Positions 47,170-56,479 of a stretch of DNA of 64,000 bases are shown piece by piece. This DNA comes from Dietzia sp. NCCP-2495 (GTDB lineage Bacteria > Actinomycetota > Actinomycetes > Mycobacteriales > Mycobacteriaceae). Within the stretch, counting starts at the first letter, position 1; each line of letters begins with the position of its first letter. The notes beneath the pieces were generated by a model, which made no database searches, had not been told where the DNA came from, and saw only the letters and a program-made list of their open reading frames with translations. The translations under genes were made by a program, and so were the position numbers. The stretch is from positions 124,001 through 188,000 of the forward strand of contig NZ_BRVN01000001.1 in the NCBI RefSeq assembly GCF_026011735.1. Direction: 5' to 3'.

Positions 47170-48227
47170 GCGAGGGCCTCCTGCTTGGCACGACGAGCCA
47201 GGACCTTGGCCGACTGACGCCGGATCTCGGGATCCCGTTCCTTGAGCGATACGAGTAGTGGGGTGGCGAGGAACACCGACGAGAAAGTACCGGTCACGAT
47301 CCCGACCATCTGGACGATGGCCAGATCCATGAGCGTGCCGACCCCCAGGATCCACACGGCGATCACGACCAACGCCAGCAGGGGCAACAGACCGATGATC
47401 GTGGTGTGGATCGAGCGCATCAGGGTCTGGTTGACACCGAGGTTCGCCTCTTCCGCATAGGTATGGCTCGCGGTGTGCCGCAGCCCACGCGTGTTCTCCT
47501 CGACCTTGTCGAACACCACGACCGTGTCGTAGAGCGAGAAGCCGAGAATCGTGAGGAGTCCGATGACGGTCGCCGGAGTCACCTCGAACCCTGCGATCGC
47601 GTAGATCCCCGCGGTGGTGATGATGTCGAAGAACAGCGCGACGATCGCCGCGGCGGCCATCTGCCATTCGAACCGGAAGGCGATGTACCCGAAGACGATC
47701 ACGAGGAACACGGCCAGCGCGATGAGCGCCTTCTCGGTGACCTGTCCGCCCCAACTCTCGCTGCGTGCCGAGTCGCCGATCGCCTCGACGGAGGTCTCTC
47801 CACTGGCGGTGACCGGTTGAAACGCCTCGAACAGTGCGTTCTTGGTCGACACGATCTCGTCAGTGTTCAAGAATCTGGTCCCGATCTCGACGATCCGGGC
47901 GTTGCCCGTTCCGACGATCTGGACCATTTCGGGCTCTTCACCGAGCGATTCCTCGACTACAGCCGCGACGCGATCCTTGTCGATGTCCCCGGCGGGCATC
48001 GTCAGCTTGGTACCTCCGGTGAAATCGATACCGAAGCTGAAGCCCCGGAGCAGGATCGCCGCGAGGCACACGGCGACGATCGCCATCGTCAGCATGTAGA
48101 ACCTGCGACGGTTCGCGACGATCTCGAAGGCACCGGTACCCGTGTACAGACGGTTGAACAGACTCTCAGTGCGGTTTGACGAGCTGTTCTCGCCGCTTTC
48201 GGCTGCGGTGGTCGTGGGCGAGGTCAT
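47166..48227 (-). CDS. secF: Protein translocase subunit SecF
   Basis: Membrane subunit that, with SecD, aids late steps of SecYEG export using proton flow. The protein has 353 residues: first membrane helix around 45-62, periplasmic loop starting FSFGIDFTGGTKL, then five helices grouped at the C-terminal side with the conserved ILGFSLYDTVVVFDKVEENTR segment. ATG overlaps the secD stop (ATGA). The N-terminal 30 residues (Ser/Asn-rich) are variable. Confidence 0.96.
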   Translation of the reverse strand: MTSPTTTAAESGENSSSNRTESLFNRLYTGTGAFEIVANRRRFYMLTMAIVAVCLAAILLRGFSFGIDFTGGTKLTMPAGDIDKDRVAAVVEESLGEEPEMVQIVGTGNARIVEIGTRFLNTDEIVSTKNALFEAFQPVTASGETSVEAIGDSARSESWGGQVTEKALIALAVFLVIVFGYIAFRFEWQMAAAAIVALFFDIITTAGIYAIAGFEVTPATVIGLLTILGFSLYDTVVVFDKVEENTRGLRHTASHTYAEEANLGVNQTLMRSIHTTIIGLLPLLALVVIAVWILGVGTLMDLAIVQMVGIVTGTFSSVFLATPLLVSLKERDPEIRRQSAKVLARRAKQEALA

Positions 48228-49930
48228 CGGCCCTCCTCGTCAGTGGCGGGACGGTTCGTCGACTCTGGCGTCGGTGAGGTCGTCGGACCGGAGCCCGGGC
48301 CGGTGATGGTGGCCGTGACACCCCGCTCACGGGACTGTTCGGCAGCCTGCTGCTCACGGCGTTCGATGCGCCGCCGTTCGGCCGCCTCTGCCTGGAGGTT
48401 GGCCATACGGCCCATACCGTTCGCCCAGGTCTTGGAGAACAAGTCCTTGGTCGACGCGAGGTACACCAATGGCCAGGTGACGGTGAACGCCACGAGAATG
48501 TCCGTGAGAGTAGTGAGGCCCAGGGTGAACGCGAAGCCACGGACCTCACCGGTCGCGAGCAGGTACAGGACCACTGCACCGATGAGACTCACCATGTTGC
48601 CGGTGACGATCGTGCGACTCGCGCTCTTCCAGGCACGTGGGACCGCGGATCTGAATCTGTGGCCGTCCCGCAGTTCGTCCTTGATGCGCTCGAAGAAGAC
48701 GACGTAGGAGTCGGCGGTCATACCGATGCCGATGACCAGACCGGCGATACCCGCGAGATCGAGGCTGTAGTCGACCGTGTATCCGAGGAATACCAGCGTT
48801 CCGTAGGTGAGCACATACGACAGGACCAGAGAGATGAACGCCAGGAGACCGAGCAGACGGTAGAACACGGCGGAATACGCCAGCACCAGAAGAAAACCAA
48901 TCGCTCCGGCCAGGAGGCCGGCTTCGAGAGACGCGAGACCGAGCGATGCCGGGACGTTGTCGACATTGGGCTCTTCGAATGAGATCGGGAGTGCGCCGAA
49001 GCGGAGGTTTCCGGCGAGGGCCTGTGCTTCCTCGATGGTGAAGTCGCCCGTGATGGAGGTGGCGGAACCGACAGGGGTGACGCCCTGGACGACCGGAGCG
49101 CTGATCACCTCGCCGTCGAGGAGGATGGCGATCTGACGCTGGAGGTTCTCCTGGGTCAGGCGGGACCACGTGGCGCTGCCCTGCTGCCCGGGGCCGGCGT
49201 TGAACCGGAACGAGACCTCGTTCTTTCCAGCCTGCTGGTTGAACCCGGAACTGACAGAGTCCTTGACGATCTGCTGACCGTCCAGGCGCGTACCGTCCTC
49301 GGGCTCGCCCACCAGTAGCGGAACCGGACCCAACACATACTTGGCGTCTTCGCCACAGGCGATGAGCGCCTGGGACTGATCGTCAAAACCGGCGAGGATA
49401 TCTCGTTCGGGACAACGGAAGCCCGCGAGTGCCTGGGACAGCTTCTCGGGATCCCCCTGCCTGGCGTCGCGAGCCTCCTCCACTTCCTTCGCCACGGCTT
49501 CAGCATCGCCCTTGGCGGCGGGAACCGGCTCGAGATCACCCGGGTTGATCGGCTGGGTCTGGAGTACCGGACGAATGGTGAGCTGTGACGTGGTGCCCAG
49601 GTCGCGCGCCTGACTGGAGTCCTCGCCGGGAACGGTCAGGACGATGTTGCTGCCCTCGATGACGACGGTGGTGCCCGCGACGCCGAGTCCGTTGACACGG
49701 TCGCGGATGATCTCGGTCGCCAGTTGGAGGTCCGCCTCCTCAGGCTGGCCCTTGGGGATCAACGTGACGCGGGTCCCGCCCTGGAGATCGATACCCAGCT
49801 TCGGCGTGAGCCCGCGGTCAGCGACCGCGAACGCCGCCACGAAGATGATGAAGAGCATCACGGTGAAGATGCCGAGCATCCGCCATGGCTTGGGTCTCGC
49901 GTCCGCGCGCCGAGATCGAGCTGCTGTCAC
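48224..49930 (-). CDS. secD: Protein translocase subunit SecD
   Basis: Large partner of SecF with a big extracytoplasmic domain. The protein has 568 residues. One N-terminal helix, the conserved KLGIDLQGGTRVTL, a P1-like domain containing an insert rich in Glu/Asp/Lys (residues 120-230, DPEKLSQALAGFRC), then the C-terminal helix bundle with GLVIGIGMTADSYVVFFERIKDE. The last about 40 residues are a Thr/Ser/Pro-rich cytoplasmic tail (SGPTTSPTPESTNRP). GTG start with GAGG about 10 bases upstream. yajC lies 75 bases upstream, so yajC-secD-secF-apt is one transcription unit. Confidence 0.95.
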   Translation of the reverse strand: MTAARSRRADARPKPWRMLGIFTVMLFIIFVAAFAVADRGLTPKLGIDLQGGTRVTLIPKGQPEEADLQLATEIIRDRVNGLGVAGTTVVIEGSNIVLTVPGEDSSQARDLGTTSQLTIRPVLQTQPINPGDLEPVPAAKGDAEAVAKEVEEARDARQGDPEKLSQALAGFRCPERDILAGFDDQSQALIACGEDAKYVLGPVPLLVGEPEDGTRLDGQQIVKDSVSSGFNQQAGKNEVSFRFNAGPGQQGSATWSRLTQENLQRQIAILLDGEVISAPVVQGVTPVGSATSITGDFTIEEAQALAGNLRFGALPISFEEPNVDNVPASLGLASLEAGLLAGAIGFLLVLAYSAVFYRLLGLLAFISLVLSYVLTYGTLVFLGYTVDYSLDLAGIAGLVIGIGMTADSYVVFFERIKDELRDGHRFRSAVPRAWKSASRTIVTGNMVSLIGAVVLYLLATGEVRGFAFTLGLTTLTDILVAFTVTWPLVYLASTKDLFSKTWANGMGRMANLQAEAAERRRIERREQQAAEQSRERGVTATITGPGSGPTTSPTPESTNRPATDEEGR

Positions 49931-50005
49931 GGGAGTATTGCCTCGCTTCGGTTCAACATGGGCCTGGGACTGGACGGCCCTCCCACCCTACTGCCGGATC
50001 CGGCC

Positions 50006-50338
50006 TTACTGAGAACCCGACGCATCGGTCCCACTGTCGGTTCCGCTGTCGGTCCCGGCCTCGGTGCCCGACGTGGGGGCCGGGTCGATCTTCTCGCGGA
50101 TCACGCGGCGGTCCCACCGGGTCCGCACCCCGGGAGAGATCTCGAGATCGATCGTGTCCTCGTTCACCGCGACGACCTGTGCGTGGACGCCGGAGGTGGT
50201 CAGGACGCGATCGCCCACGACGAGGGAGTCCTGCATCTGCTGCACGGCTTTCAGGGCCTTCCGCTGCTTCGAGCTCTGCAGGAACATCATCACGATCAGC
50301 GCGATGATCATCAGCGGGAGTAGTAGCTCAAGTCCCAT
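50006..50338 (-). CDS. yajC: Preprotein translocase accessory subunit YajC
   Basis: Small membrane protein found with SecDF. The protein has 110 residues: one membrane helix (about residues 4-18, LLLPLMIIALIVMMFL), then the SKQRKALKAVQQMQDSLVVGDRVLTTSGVHAQVVAV domain typical of YajC. Residues 85-110 form an acidic tail with repeated GTDS units (TSGTEAGTDSGTDSGTD). ATG with AGGAGG five bases upstream. It heads the yajC-secD-secF unit and is 106 bases after ruvB. Confidence 0.95.
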   Translation of the reverse strand: MGLELLLPLMIIALIVMMFLQSSKQRKALKAVQQMQDSLVVGDRVLTTSGVHAQVVAVNEDTIDLEISPGVRTRWDRRVIREKIDPAPTSGTEAGTDSGTDSGTDASGSQ

Positions 50339-50410
50339 GGGGTCCTCCTGGCGTGGACCCGGTCATGTTGCAGGCCCTGCGTCTGTTGTTATCGGTGTGT
50401 CCGCGAGTGC

Positions 50411-50426
50411 CGGACGCTACCGTCCG
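50411..50426 (-). other. Small hairpin after ruvB
   Basis: CGGACG and CGTCCG arms around a 4-base loop between the ruvB stop and yajC. No T-run follows. It may separate the ruv and sec transcripts partly, but is short. Confidence 0.35.
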
Positions 50427-50444
50427 AGCTTGCCAGTCCGTGAC

Positions 50445-51530
50445 TCACCGTGTCGTGTCGGGTCCCCCGTCGATATCAACCGGAAGTGCGGTCTGTGTGG
50501 TACCGCGATGTGGCCGATCGAGCCCCATGTGGTCCCACGCCGCGGCTGTGGCGATCCGTCCACGCGGGGTACGTGCGAGGAGTCCCGCTCGGACGAGGAA
50601 CGGTTCGCACACCTCCTCGAGGGTGCTCGCCTCCTCGCCCACCGCCACAGCGAGGGTGCTCAGGCCGACGGGACCTCCCTCGTGTTGGACCAGGAGCGCC
50701 CTGAGCACCGCGCGGTCGAGCCTGTCGAGGCCCAGATCGTCGACTTCGTAGACCCGGAGTGCGGCACGGGCCACGGGCACCGTGATGTGTCCATCAGCAC
50801 GGACCTCAGCGAAGTCACGCACACGGCGCAGGAGGCGGTTCGCGATTCGAGGGGTACCGCGCGAGCGTCGGGCGATCTCGAGCGCGGCGTCTGTATCCAC
50901 GGGGATCGACAGGATGTCCGCGGCGCGCGTGACGATCCTCGCCAGATCATCGTCGGTGTAGAAGTCCATGTGTGCCGTGAACCCGAACCGGTCACGGAGT
51001 GGGCCGGTCAGTGCGCCGGATCTCGTGGTGGCGCCGACGAGGGTGAACGGCGCGATCTCAAGTGGGATCGAGGTGGCGCCAGGCCCCTTGCCGACCATGA
51101 TGTCGATCCGGAAATCCTCCATGGCGAGATAGAGCATCTCTTCTGCAGGTCGGGCGATGCGGTGGATCTCGTCGATGAACAGGACATCGCCCTCGATGAG
51201 GTTCGACAGCATCGCCGCGAGGTCGCCTGGTCGCTCGAGCGCGGGACCGGACGTGATCCGCAGTGACCCGCCGAGCTCGGCCGCGACGATCATGGCGAGA
51301 CTGGTCTTGCCCAGTCCGGGAGGGCCGGAGAAAAGCAGATGATCCGGCACCACCCCCCGTCGAGTGGCCGCGGTCAGGACCAGGTCGAGCTGCTCCCGGA
51401 CTGTCTCCTGGCCGATGAACTCACCGAGACTCCGGGGGCGGAGGGCGCCCTCGACATCAGTGTCGAACGGGGTGAGTGAGGCCGAGAGCTCGCCGTCGGC
51501 GCCTGCCTCCATCTCGTCTGACCGGTCCAC
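50445..51530 (-). CDS. ruvB: Holliday junction branch migration helicase RuvB
   Basis: Hexameric AAA+ motor that drives branch migration with RuvA. The protein has 361 residues. [18 protein letters not shown], Walker [16 protein letters not shown], Walker [11 protein letters not shown], the arginine-finger region GPLRDRFG and sensor [17 protein letters not shown] are all there, followed by the C-terminal winged helix. GTG start, 2 bases after the ruvA stop. Third gene of ruvC-ruvA-ruvB. Confidence 0.97.
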   Translation of the reverse strand: MDRSDEMEAGADGELSASLTPFDTDVEGALRPRSLGEFIGQETVREQLDLVLTAATRRGVVPDHLLFSGPPGLGKTSLAMIVAAELGGSLRITSGPALERPGDLAAMLSNLIEGDVLFIDEIHRIARPAEEMLYLAMEDFRIDIMVGKGPGATSIPLEIAPFTLVGATTRSGALTGPLRDRFGFTAHMDFYTDDDLARIVTRAADILSIPVDTDAALEIARRSRGTPRIANRLLRRVRDFAEVRADGHITVPVARAALRVYEVDDLGLDRLDRAVLRALLVQHEGGPVGLSTLAVAVGEEASTLEEVCEPFLVRAGLLARTPRGRIATAAAWDHMGLDRPHRGTTQTALPVDIDGGPDTTR

Positions 51531-51532
51531 TA

Positions 51533-52132
51533 TCAGCGCTTCCCGAGAGAGCGGAGTGCCAGGCGAAGTGCTTCAGCCGGGCCGAGTTCCGGCTGGGCGG
51601 CGAGAACCGCCGTCGCGGTCTTCTCCGCCTCCGCCGCGGAGAAGCCGAGTCCCTCGAGCGCTTCGGCGACCTCCGTGGCCGCCGGTACCGCGGTGGCACC
51701 GGAGGATCCGGTAGCGGGACCGTCAGCGGAGACGGGTCCGACCTTGTCCTTGAGCTCGAGCACCATGCGTTCCGCCGTCCGCTTACCGACTCCGGGAACA
51801 CGGGTGAGTGCCTTGACGTCGCCGGTTCCGAGAGCGTGGATCAGGTCCGGTGGCTCGAGCGTGGCGATGATCGCCAGAGCCAGCCGTGGTCCCACGCCGG
51901 AGACCGTCTGGACGGTCAGGAAGAGTGTGCGCGCATCAACCGAGTCGAATCCGTAGAGGGTCAGCGAGTCCTCCCGTACCACGAGCTCGGTGTGGAGCAT
52001 CCCCTCCGCACCGCGCCTGAGGCCCGCCAGGGCGGCGGGGGTGGCATGGACGAGAACGCCCACTCCCCCTGTCTCCACCACGCATCGATCGAGACCGATC
52101 TCGGTCACGGTCCCCCGAATGGACGCGATCAC
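51533..52132 (-). CDS. ruvA: Holliday junction branch migration protein RuvA
   Basis: Tetrameric protein that holds the four-way junction for RuvB. The protein has 199 residues. N-terminal OB domain ([13 protein letters not shown]), helix-hairpin-helix pair ([13 protein letters not shown] and [19 protein letters not shown]), a flexible linker rich in Ala/Ser/Gly (residues 130-150) and the C-terminal RuvB-binding domain ([14 protein letters not shown]). GTG at 52130-52132 overlaps the ruvC stop (GTGA). Confidence 0.97.
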   Translation of the reverse strand: MIASIRGTVTEIGLDRCVVETGGVGVLVHATPAALAGLRRGAEGMLHTELVVREDSLTLYGFDSVDARTLFLTVQTVSGVGPRLALAIIATLEPPDLIHALGTGDVKALTRVPGVGKRTAERMVLELKDKVGPVSADGPATGSSGATAVPAATEVAEALEGLGFSAAEAEKTATAVLAAQPELGPAEALRLALRSLGKR

Positions 52133-52788
52133 CAGCGAACTCCCTTCGTTCGAGCCATCCCCCGAGCGGCGGCCCGAGCTCGTTCCTGATCAGCGGCGGA
52201 ACCACCTGCCCGATGTCCGTTAGTCGCCCCGGACGCGCGTGCCGCTGCGACCTTGGCCTCGAATCCGGCGCGGGTGCGGGCGACCGCCTGGTCCTGTGCC
52301 GCGACACGTCCCTGCATGGGAGCGCGCCAGCTGTGACACACGGCGAGTGCCAGTGCGTCGGCGGCGTCCGCCGGGCTAGGTGGCTTCTGTAGACCCAGGA
52401 TCCGCGTGATCATCAACGTCATCTGCTTCTTGTCCGCGCGACCGCTGCCGGTGATCGCCGCCTTCACCTCAGAGGGAGTGTGGAAGGCGACCGGAATGTC
52501 CCGATATGCCGCCGCCAGCGCCACGACTCCGGCGGCCTGGGCGGTGCCTATCGCCGTGGACACCTGGTTCTGGGCGAAGACGCGCTCGATCGCGACGACG
52601 TCCGGCCGGTGGATCTCCATCCACTCTTCCGCCACGGTGTGCACCGCCCGCAGGCGGTGCTCGAGTGGCTCGTCTGCGGTCGTCCGCACCACATCCACGT
52701 CCAACGCCACGACCGAGCGTCCGGGCTTGGTCTCGATGAGGGCGAGCCCGCACCGGGTGAGACCCGGGTCCACTCCCATGACACGCAT
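52129..52788 (-). CDS. ruvC: Crossover junction endodeoxyribonuclease RuvC
   Basis: Resolves Holliday junctions by paired nicks. The protein has 219 residues. RNase H-like core [19 protein letters not shown] (catalytic Asp), [12 protein letters not shown] (Glu), and [12 protein letters not shown] (Asp pair) are visible, with [15 protein letters not shown] in between. After about residue 165 a basic Ala/Arg-rich tail extends the protein ([13 protein letters not shown]), longer than in E. coli. ATG with GGAGAGG about 6 bases upstream; the SOS box starts 24 bases before it. First gene of the ruvCAB operon. Confidence 0.96.
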   Translation of the reverse strand: MRVMGVDPGLTRCGLALIETKPGRSVVALDVDVVRTTADEPLEHRLRAVHTVAEEWMEIHRPDVVAIERVFAQNQVSTAIGTAQAAGVVALAAAYRDIPVAFHTPSEVKAAITGSGRADKKQMTLMITRILGLQKPPSPADAADALALAVCHSWRAPMQGRVAAQDQAVARTRAGFEAKVAAARASGATNGHRAGGSAADQERARAAARGMARTKGVRW

Positions 52789-52811
52789 CGCGACCTCTCC
52801 CCGACCACTGG

Positions 52812-52827
52812 TAGAACCTACGTTCGA
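52812..52827 (-). promoter_or_regulatory. LexA-type SOS box upstream of ruvC
   Basis: TCGAACGTAGGTTCTA on the minus strand matches the actinobacterial/mycobacterial SOS box TCGAAC-N4-GTTCGA at 11 of 12 fixed positions (the last half-site has GTTCTA). It overlaps a TAGGTT -10-like sequence 24-39 bases upstream of the ruvC start, so LexA would block transcription of ruvCAB until DNA damage. It sits inside a larger inverted repeat (CTGGTAG, CTACCAG). Confidence 0.75.
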
Positions 52828-52849
52828 GACCCTACCAGCGGTCCGGCGG

Positions 52850-53602
52850 TCACGCGTCGAGGGCCGCCAGCACGTCCTCCGGAATGTCGACATTCGAGTA
52901 GACGTTCTGGACGTCGTCCGAGTCCTCGAGGGCGTCGATCAGCTTGAACACCTTGCCAGCGCCGTCCGCGTCGACGGTCACCTCGACGGAGGCGCGGAAG
53001 CCGGATTCTGCCGATTCGTAGTCGATCCCCGCATCCTGGAGCGCGGTGCGCACCGCGACCAGATCGGTGGGTTCACAGACCACCTCGAACTGCTCGCCGA
53101 GATCGTTGACCTCCTCGGCGCCCGCGTCGAGAACGGCCATGAGGAGGTCGTCCTCGGTGAGTTCGCCCTTGTCCAGGACGATCTCGCCCTTGCGGGTGAA
53201 CAGGTACGCGACCGAGCCGGGATCGGCGAGGTTGCCTCCGTTGCGGGTCATCGCGGTGCGCACCTCACCGGCGGCACGGTTGCGGTTGTCCGTCAGACAT
53301 TCGATGAGCATGGCCACACCGCCCGGGCCGTAGCCCTCGTACATGATGGTCTCCCACTCTGCGCCGCCCGCCTCCTCGCCGGCGCCGCGCTTGCGCGCGC
53401 GCTCGACGTTGTCGGCCGGGACCGAGTTCTTCTTGGCCTTCTGGATGGCGTCGTAGAGCGTGGGGTTACCTGCGGGGTCTCCTCCGCCGGTGCGGGCCGC
53501 CACCTCGATGTTCTTGACAAGCTTGGCGAAGAGCTTGCTCCGCTTGGCGTCGATCGCCGCCTTCTTGTGCTTGGTGGTGGCCCACTTGGAATGGCCTGCC
53601 AT
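52850..53602 (-). CDS. YebC/PmpR-family probable transcriptional regulator (translation factor-like)
   Basis: DUF28/YebC family protein of 250 residues. [28 protein letters not shown] is the family signature start, followed by [20 protein letters not shown]-like [24 protein letters not shown] and the C-terminal domain with [11 protein letters not shown]. YebC proteins are annotated as transcription regulators; recent work in other bacteria links related members to translation of proline stretches, so the label is uncertain. The ATG at 53600-53602 gives the normal start. Adjacent to ruvC on the same strand. Confidence 0.94.
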   Translation of the reverse strand: MAGHSKWATTKHKKAAIDAKRSKLFAKLVKNIEVAARTGGGDPAGNPTLYDAIQKAKKNSVPADNVERARKRGAGEEAGGAEWETIMYEGYGPGGVAMLIECLTDNRNRAAGEVRTAMTRNGGNLADPGSVAYLFTRKGEIVLDKGELTEDDLLMAVLDAGAEEVNDLGEQFEVVCEPTDLVAVRTALQDAGIDYESAESGFRASVEVTVDADGAGKVFKLIDALEDSDDVQNVYSNVDIPEDVLAALDA

Positions 53603-53684
53603 GTGAAGTTCCGCCCTCCGGGGGTGTCTGGGGCCGGGGCGCGCGTGTGCGCGTGCCGGTGCGAGTTGTCGCTGACCGCCTAGT

Positions 53685-54299
53685 CTACGAGGTCGCGGCG
53701 CGGACCATGTCGAGGAAGTACTCGTGGACCCGGACGTCGGGCGTGACCTCGGGATGGAACGAGGTCGCCAGTGCGTTGCCCTGGCGCACCGCGACGATGT
53801 GCTCGCGGTCGTCCGAGGCCCGCACCTGTGCCAGGACCTGGACGTCGGGACCGACACGCTCGACCCACGGGGCGCGGATGAAGACGGTGCGCAGCGGCTC
53901 GGGCCCGAACGCGTCCACCACGAGGTCGGCCTCGAACGACTCGACCTGTCGACCGAAGGCGTTCCGGCGCACGGACATGTCGATCGCGGAGAACCAGGTC
54001 GCGTCCGCGCGGGTGTTAACGACCTCGGAGGCGAGCAGGATCATCCCTGCGCAGGACCCGTACACGGGCATCCCCGCGGTGATCCGCGCGGCCACGGGCT
54101 CGTACATCTCGTACACGTCGAGAAGCCGGCTCATCGTGGTGGACTCACCACCGGGCAGGACGAGCCCGTCCACCGCGTCGAGCTCGGTTCGCCGTCGCAC
54201 GGGAACCGCACGGGCACCAGCGGCCTCGAGGTGCCGGATGTGCTCTCGCACATCGCCCTGGAGGGCGAGAACGCCGATCGTCGGCGTGGCGTCTGTCAT
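53685..54299 (-). CDS. pdxT: Pyridoxal 5'-phosphate synthase glutaminase subunit
   Basis: Supplies ammonia to PdxS for PLP synthesis. The protein has 204 residues. [18 protein letters not shown], the [11 protein letters not shown] loop, the nucleophile in [11 protein letters not shown] and [17 protein letters not shown] (His-Glu) are present. ATG at 54297-54299 overlaps the tesB stop (ATGA). Partner PdxS is encoded upstream at 55479 with tesB between them, the order also found in M. tuberculosis Rv2604c-Rv2606c. Confidence 0.96.
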   Translation of the reverse strand: MTDATPTIGVLALQGDVREHIRHLEAAGARAVPVRRRTELDAVDGLVLPGGESTTMSRLLDVYEMYEPVAARITAGMPVYGSCAGMILLASEVVNTRADATWFSAIDMSVRRNAFGRQVESFEADLVVDAFGPEPLRTVFIRAPWVERVGPDVQVLAQVRASDDREHIVAVRQGNALATSFHPEVTPDVRVHEYFLDMVRAATS

Positions 54300-55222
54300 C
54301 GGGTCGTGTCCTTGTCGGTCGCGGTCGGCTGAGGCGTCCCGCCGGGCGTGTCGCCGGCGCCGGACAGGTCCACCGGGAAGGGCTGGGCTCCGGGTCGGAG
54401 TCGACGGGACAGGCCCTCCTGGGTCACGGCGGCCACGAGATTCCCGGACCGGTCGAAGATCCGACCCTGTGTGAGTGTCCGGCCCTCCGAGGCGGACGGC
54501 GAGGTCTGGTCGTACAACAGCCAGTCGTCGGCGCGGAAGGGCCGGAGGAACCACATCGCGTGGTCGAGGGACGCGTCCTGGGTGGGCTCGTCAGGATGCG
54601 GGATCTTGGCCGAGCCGAGCAACGTCATGTCGGACATGTAGGCCAGGGTGCAGACATGGAAGTTCAGGTCGTCGGGCAGTGCGTCCACACAGCGGAACCA
54701 GACCCGCTGCTGTGCAGCCAGCGCGGAGGAAGTCTCCAGGCGGTCCCGGGGGACGATCCGGATGTCCCACTGAGCCCATTCGTCGACGAACACACGGTGG
54801 GTCTCGTCCAGGTCCTCATACGTCGGAGCCACCACCTCCTCCGGAGGGATCACCCGAGGGATCGGATCCTGGTGTTGGATACCGTCCTGGCCCACCAGGT
54901 GGAAGGAGGCGGACATGGAGAAGATCGGTTCGCCCTCCTGGATCGCGGTGACGCGGCGGGTGGCGAAACTCCGGCCGTCCCGCAGGCGGTCGACCTGGAA
55001 GATCGTCGGCACGTCCGGGATCCCGGGCCGCATGAAGTAGCCGTGGAGCGAGTGCACGTGCTTGTCGTCGTCGACCGTCCGTACCGCCGCGGTGAGGGTC
55101 TGTCCGGCGACCTGGCCACCGAAGGTGCGCTGCAGGTGGGTGCTGATGGCGGGACCACGGTAGAGGTCCCGGTCGAGTCGTTCGATGTTGAGGATGTCCT
55201 CGATCTTGGCCACGCCGGTCAC
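54296..55222 (-). CDS. tesB: Acyl-CoA thioesterase II
   Basis: Hydrolyses medium/long acyl-CoA. The protein has 308 residues of a double hot-dog fold. [34 protein letters not shown], then the second half with [10 protein letters not shown] (catalytic Asp), [12 protein letters not shown] and [11 protein letters not shown] (Gln), the triad pattern of E. coli TesB. GTG at 55220-55222 with AGGGA upstream; it overlaps a 36-residue ORF stop as GTGA. Why a thioesterase sits between pdxS and pdxT is unknown. Confidence 0.93.
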   Translation of the reverse strand: MTGVAKIEDILNIERLDRDLYRGPAISTHLQRTFGGQVAGQTLTAAVRTVDDDKHVHSLHGYFMRPGIPDVPTIFQVDRLRDGRSFATRRVTAIQEGEPIFSMSASFHLVGQDGIQHQDPIPRVIPPEEVVAPTYEDLDETHRVFVDEWAQWDIRIVPRDRLETSSALAAQQRVWFRCVDALPDDLNFHVCTLAYMSDMTLLGSAKIPHPDEPTQDASLDHAMWFLRPFRADDWLLYDQTSPSASEGRTLTQGRIFDRSGNLVAAVTQEGLSRRLRPGAQPFPVDLSGAGDTPGGTPQPTATDKDTTR

Positions 55223-55329
55223 CGTCCCTGATAGTCGAGTACCGCGGCCTCGTGGAAGTGCTCGGTCTCGCCACCCGAGGGTGCCCGGACCGGACCCGGT
55301 TCAGGGGTCAGTGTGCGGTGGGGATTCAT
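55219..55329 (-). CDS. Possible 36-residue ORF coupled to tesB
   Basis: Open frame beginning MNPHRTLTPEPG and ending [16 protein letters not shown]; its TGA overlaps the tesB GTG (GTGA), the same coupling used by most genes here. There is no clear ribosome binding site in front of its ATG, so it may be chance or a leader peptide, and no family is recognised. Composition is hydrophilic with no membrane segment. Confidence 0.35.
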   Translation of the reverse strand: MNPHRTLTPEPGPVRAPSGGETEHFHEAAVLDYQGR

Positions 55330-55373
55330 GGATCGATCGTAGCCCTGCGGCTTCCCGCCCCGACCAGACGACT

Positions 55374-55415
55374 CCGCCCGGGTCACGACCGAGGATCTCG
55401 GCGTGGCCCGGGCGG
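55374..55415 (-). terminator. Long stable hairpin between pdxS and tesB
   Basis: Arms CCGCCCGGG and CCCGGGCGG, continued inward by a wobble pair, CACG/CGTG and CCGAG/CTCGG around a 3-base loop with one bulged A: about 19 pairs. It lies in the gap downstream of pdxS. No T-tract follows, as is common in this group. It should reduce readthrough from pdxS into tesB-pdxT. Confidence 0.7.
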
Positions 55416-55478
55416 GTGGGTTCCGGCGCGGGGTGCGCGTGGCGCGGATCCTTGGTCAGACCGCCGCCCCGCGCGTGG

Positions 55479-56384
55479 TCACCAGCCGCGCTCGGCGAGG
55501 CGGTGCGGCTCGGGGATCTCGTCGACGTTGATCCCGACCATGGCCTCACCGAGGCCACGGGAGATGTTCGCGAGGGTTTCCGGGTCGTCGTGGAACGTGG
55601 TGGCCTTGACGATCGCCTTGGCGCGGTCGGACGGGTTGCCCGACTTGAAGATGCCGGAGCCCACGAACACGCCCTCGGCGCCGAGCTGCATCATCATCGC
55701 GGCGTCGGCCGGGGTGGCGATACCGCCGGCGGTGAACAGCACGACGGGGAGCTTGCCGGTCCGGGCGACCTCCTTGACGAGCTCGAACGGGGCCTGCAGT
55801 TCCTTGGCGGCTACGTACAGCTCGTCGGAGGGCAGGCTCGCGAGCGCGCGGATCTGCTGGCGGATCTGGCGCATGTGGGTGGTGGCGTTGGAGACGTCAC
55901 CGGTGCCGGCCTCGCCCTTGGAGCGGATCATGGCCGCGCCCTCGGTGATGCGGCGCAGGGCCTCGCCGAGGTTGGTGGCGCCACAGACGAACGGGACGGT
56001 GAAGTCGAACTTGTCGATGTGATTGGTGTAGTCGGCCGGGGTGAGGACCTCGGACTCGTCGACGAAGTCCACGCCGAGCGACTGGAGGATCTGCGCCTCG
56101 ACGAAGTGGCCGATTCGGGCCTTGGCCATGACCGGGATGGAGACGGCCTCGATGATGCCGTCGATCAGGTCGGGGTCGCTCATGCGGGCCACGCCACCCT
56201 GCGAACGGATGTCGGCGGGGACGCGCTCGAGGGCCATCACGGCCACCGCGCCGGCGTCCTCGGCGATCTTCGCCTGCTCGGCGTTCACGACGTCCATGAT
56301 GACGCCACCCTTGAGCATCTCTGCCATTCCCCGCTTCACGCGTGCGGTTCCGGTGGTGTTCTCAGTGGACTGGGGCTCGCTCAC
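55479..56384 (-). CDS. pdxS: Pyridoxal 5'-phosphate synthase lyase subunit
   Basis: Builds PLP from ribose 5-phosphate, glyceraldehyde 3-phosphate and ammonia from PdxT. The protein has 301 residues, a TIM barrel. [53 protein letters not shown] with the first Schiff-base lysine region and [15 protein letters not shown] are present. GTG at 56382-56384 with AGGAAGG about 8 bases upstream. A promoter candidate is at 56426-56456. Separated from tesB and pdxT by the 55374 hairpin, so the dosage of the three may differ. Confidence 0.97.
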   Translation of the reverse strand: MSEPQSTENTTGTARVKRGMAEMLKGGVIMDVVNAEQAKIAEDAGAVAVMALERVPADIRSQGGVARMSDPDLIDGIIEAVSIPVMAKARIGHFVEAQILQSLGVDFVDESEVLTPADYTNHIDKFDFTVPFVCGATNLGEALRRITEGAAMIRSKGEAGTGDVSNATTHMRQIRQQIRALASLPSDELYVAAKELQAPFELVKEVARTGKLPVVLFTAGGIATPADAAMMMQLGAEGVFVGSGIFKSGNPSDRAKAIVKATTFHDDPETLANISRGLGEAMVGINVDEIPEPHRLAERGW

Positions 56385-56425
56385 GAGATAGGCCTTCCTG
56401 GCTCAGACGACGTGTAATGCCTCCC

Positions 56426-56456
56426 AGTGTAGGTCTCCGGCACCGGGACTCCCCAA
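56426..56456 (-). promoter_or_regulatory. Candidate pdxS promoter
   Basis: On the minus strand TTGGGG (56451-56456) and TACACT (56426-56431) resemble -35 and -10 boxes with a 19-base spacer, placed about 40 bases before the pdxS start. The spacer is long, so confidence is low. Confidence 0.3.
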
Positions 56457-56479
56457 CTGCCGTCCGCCAGTGGAGGTGG

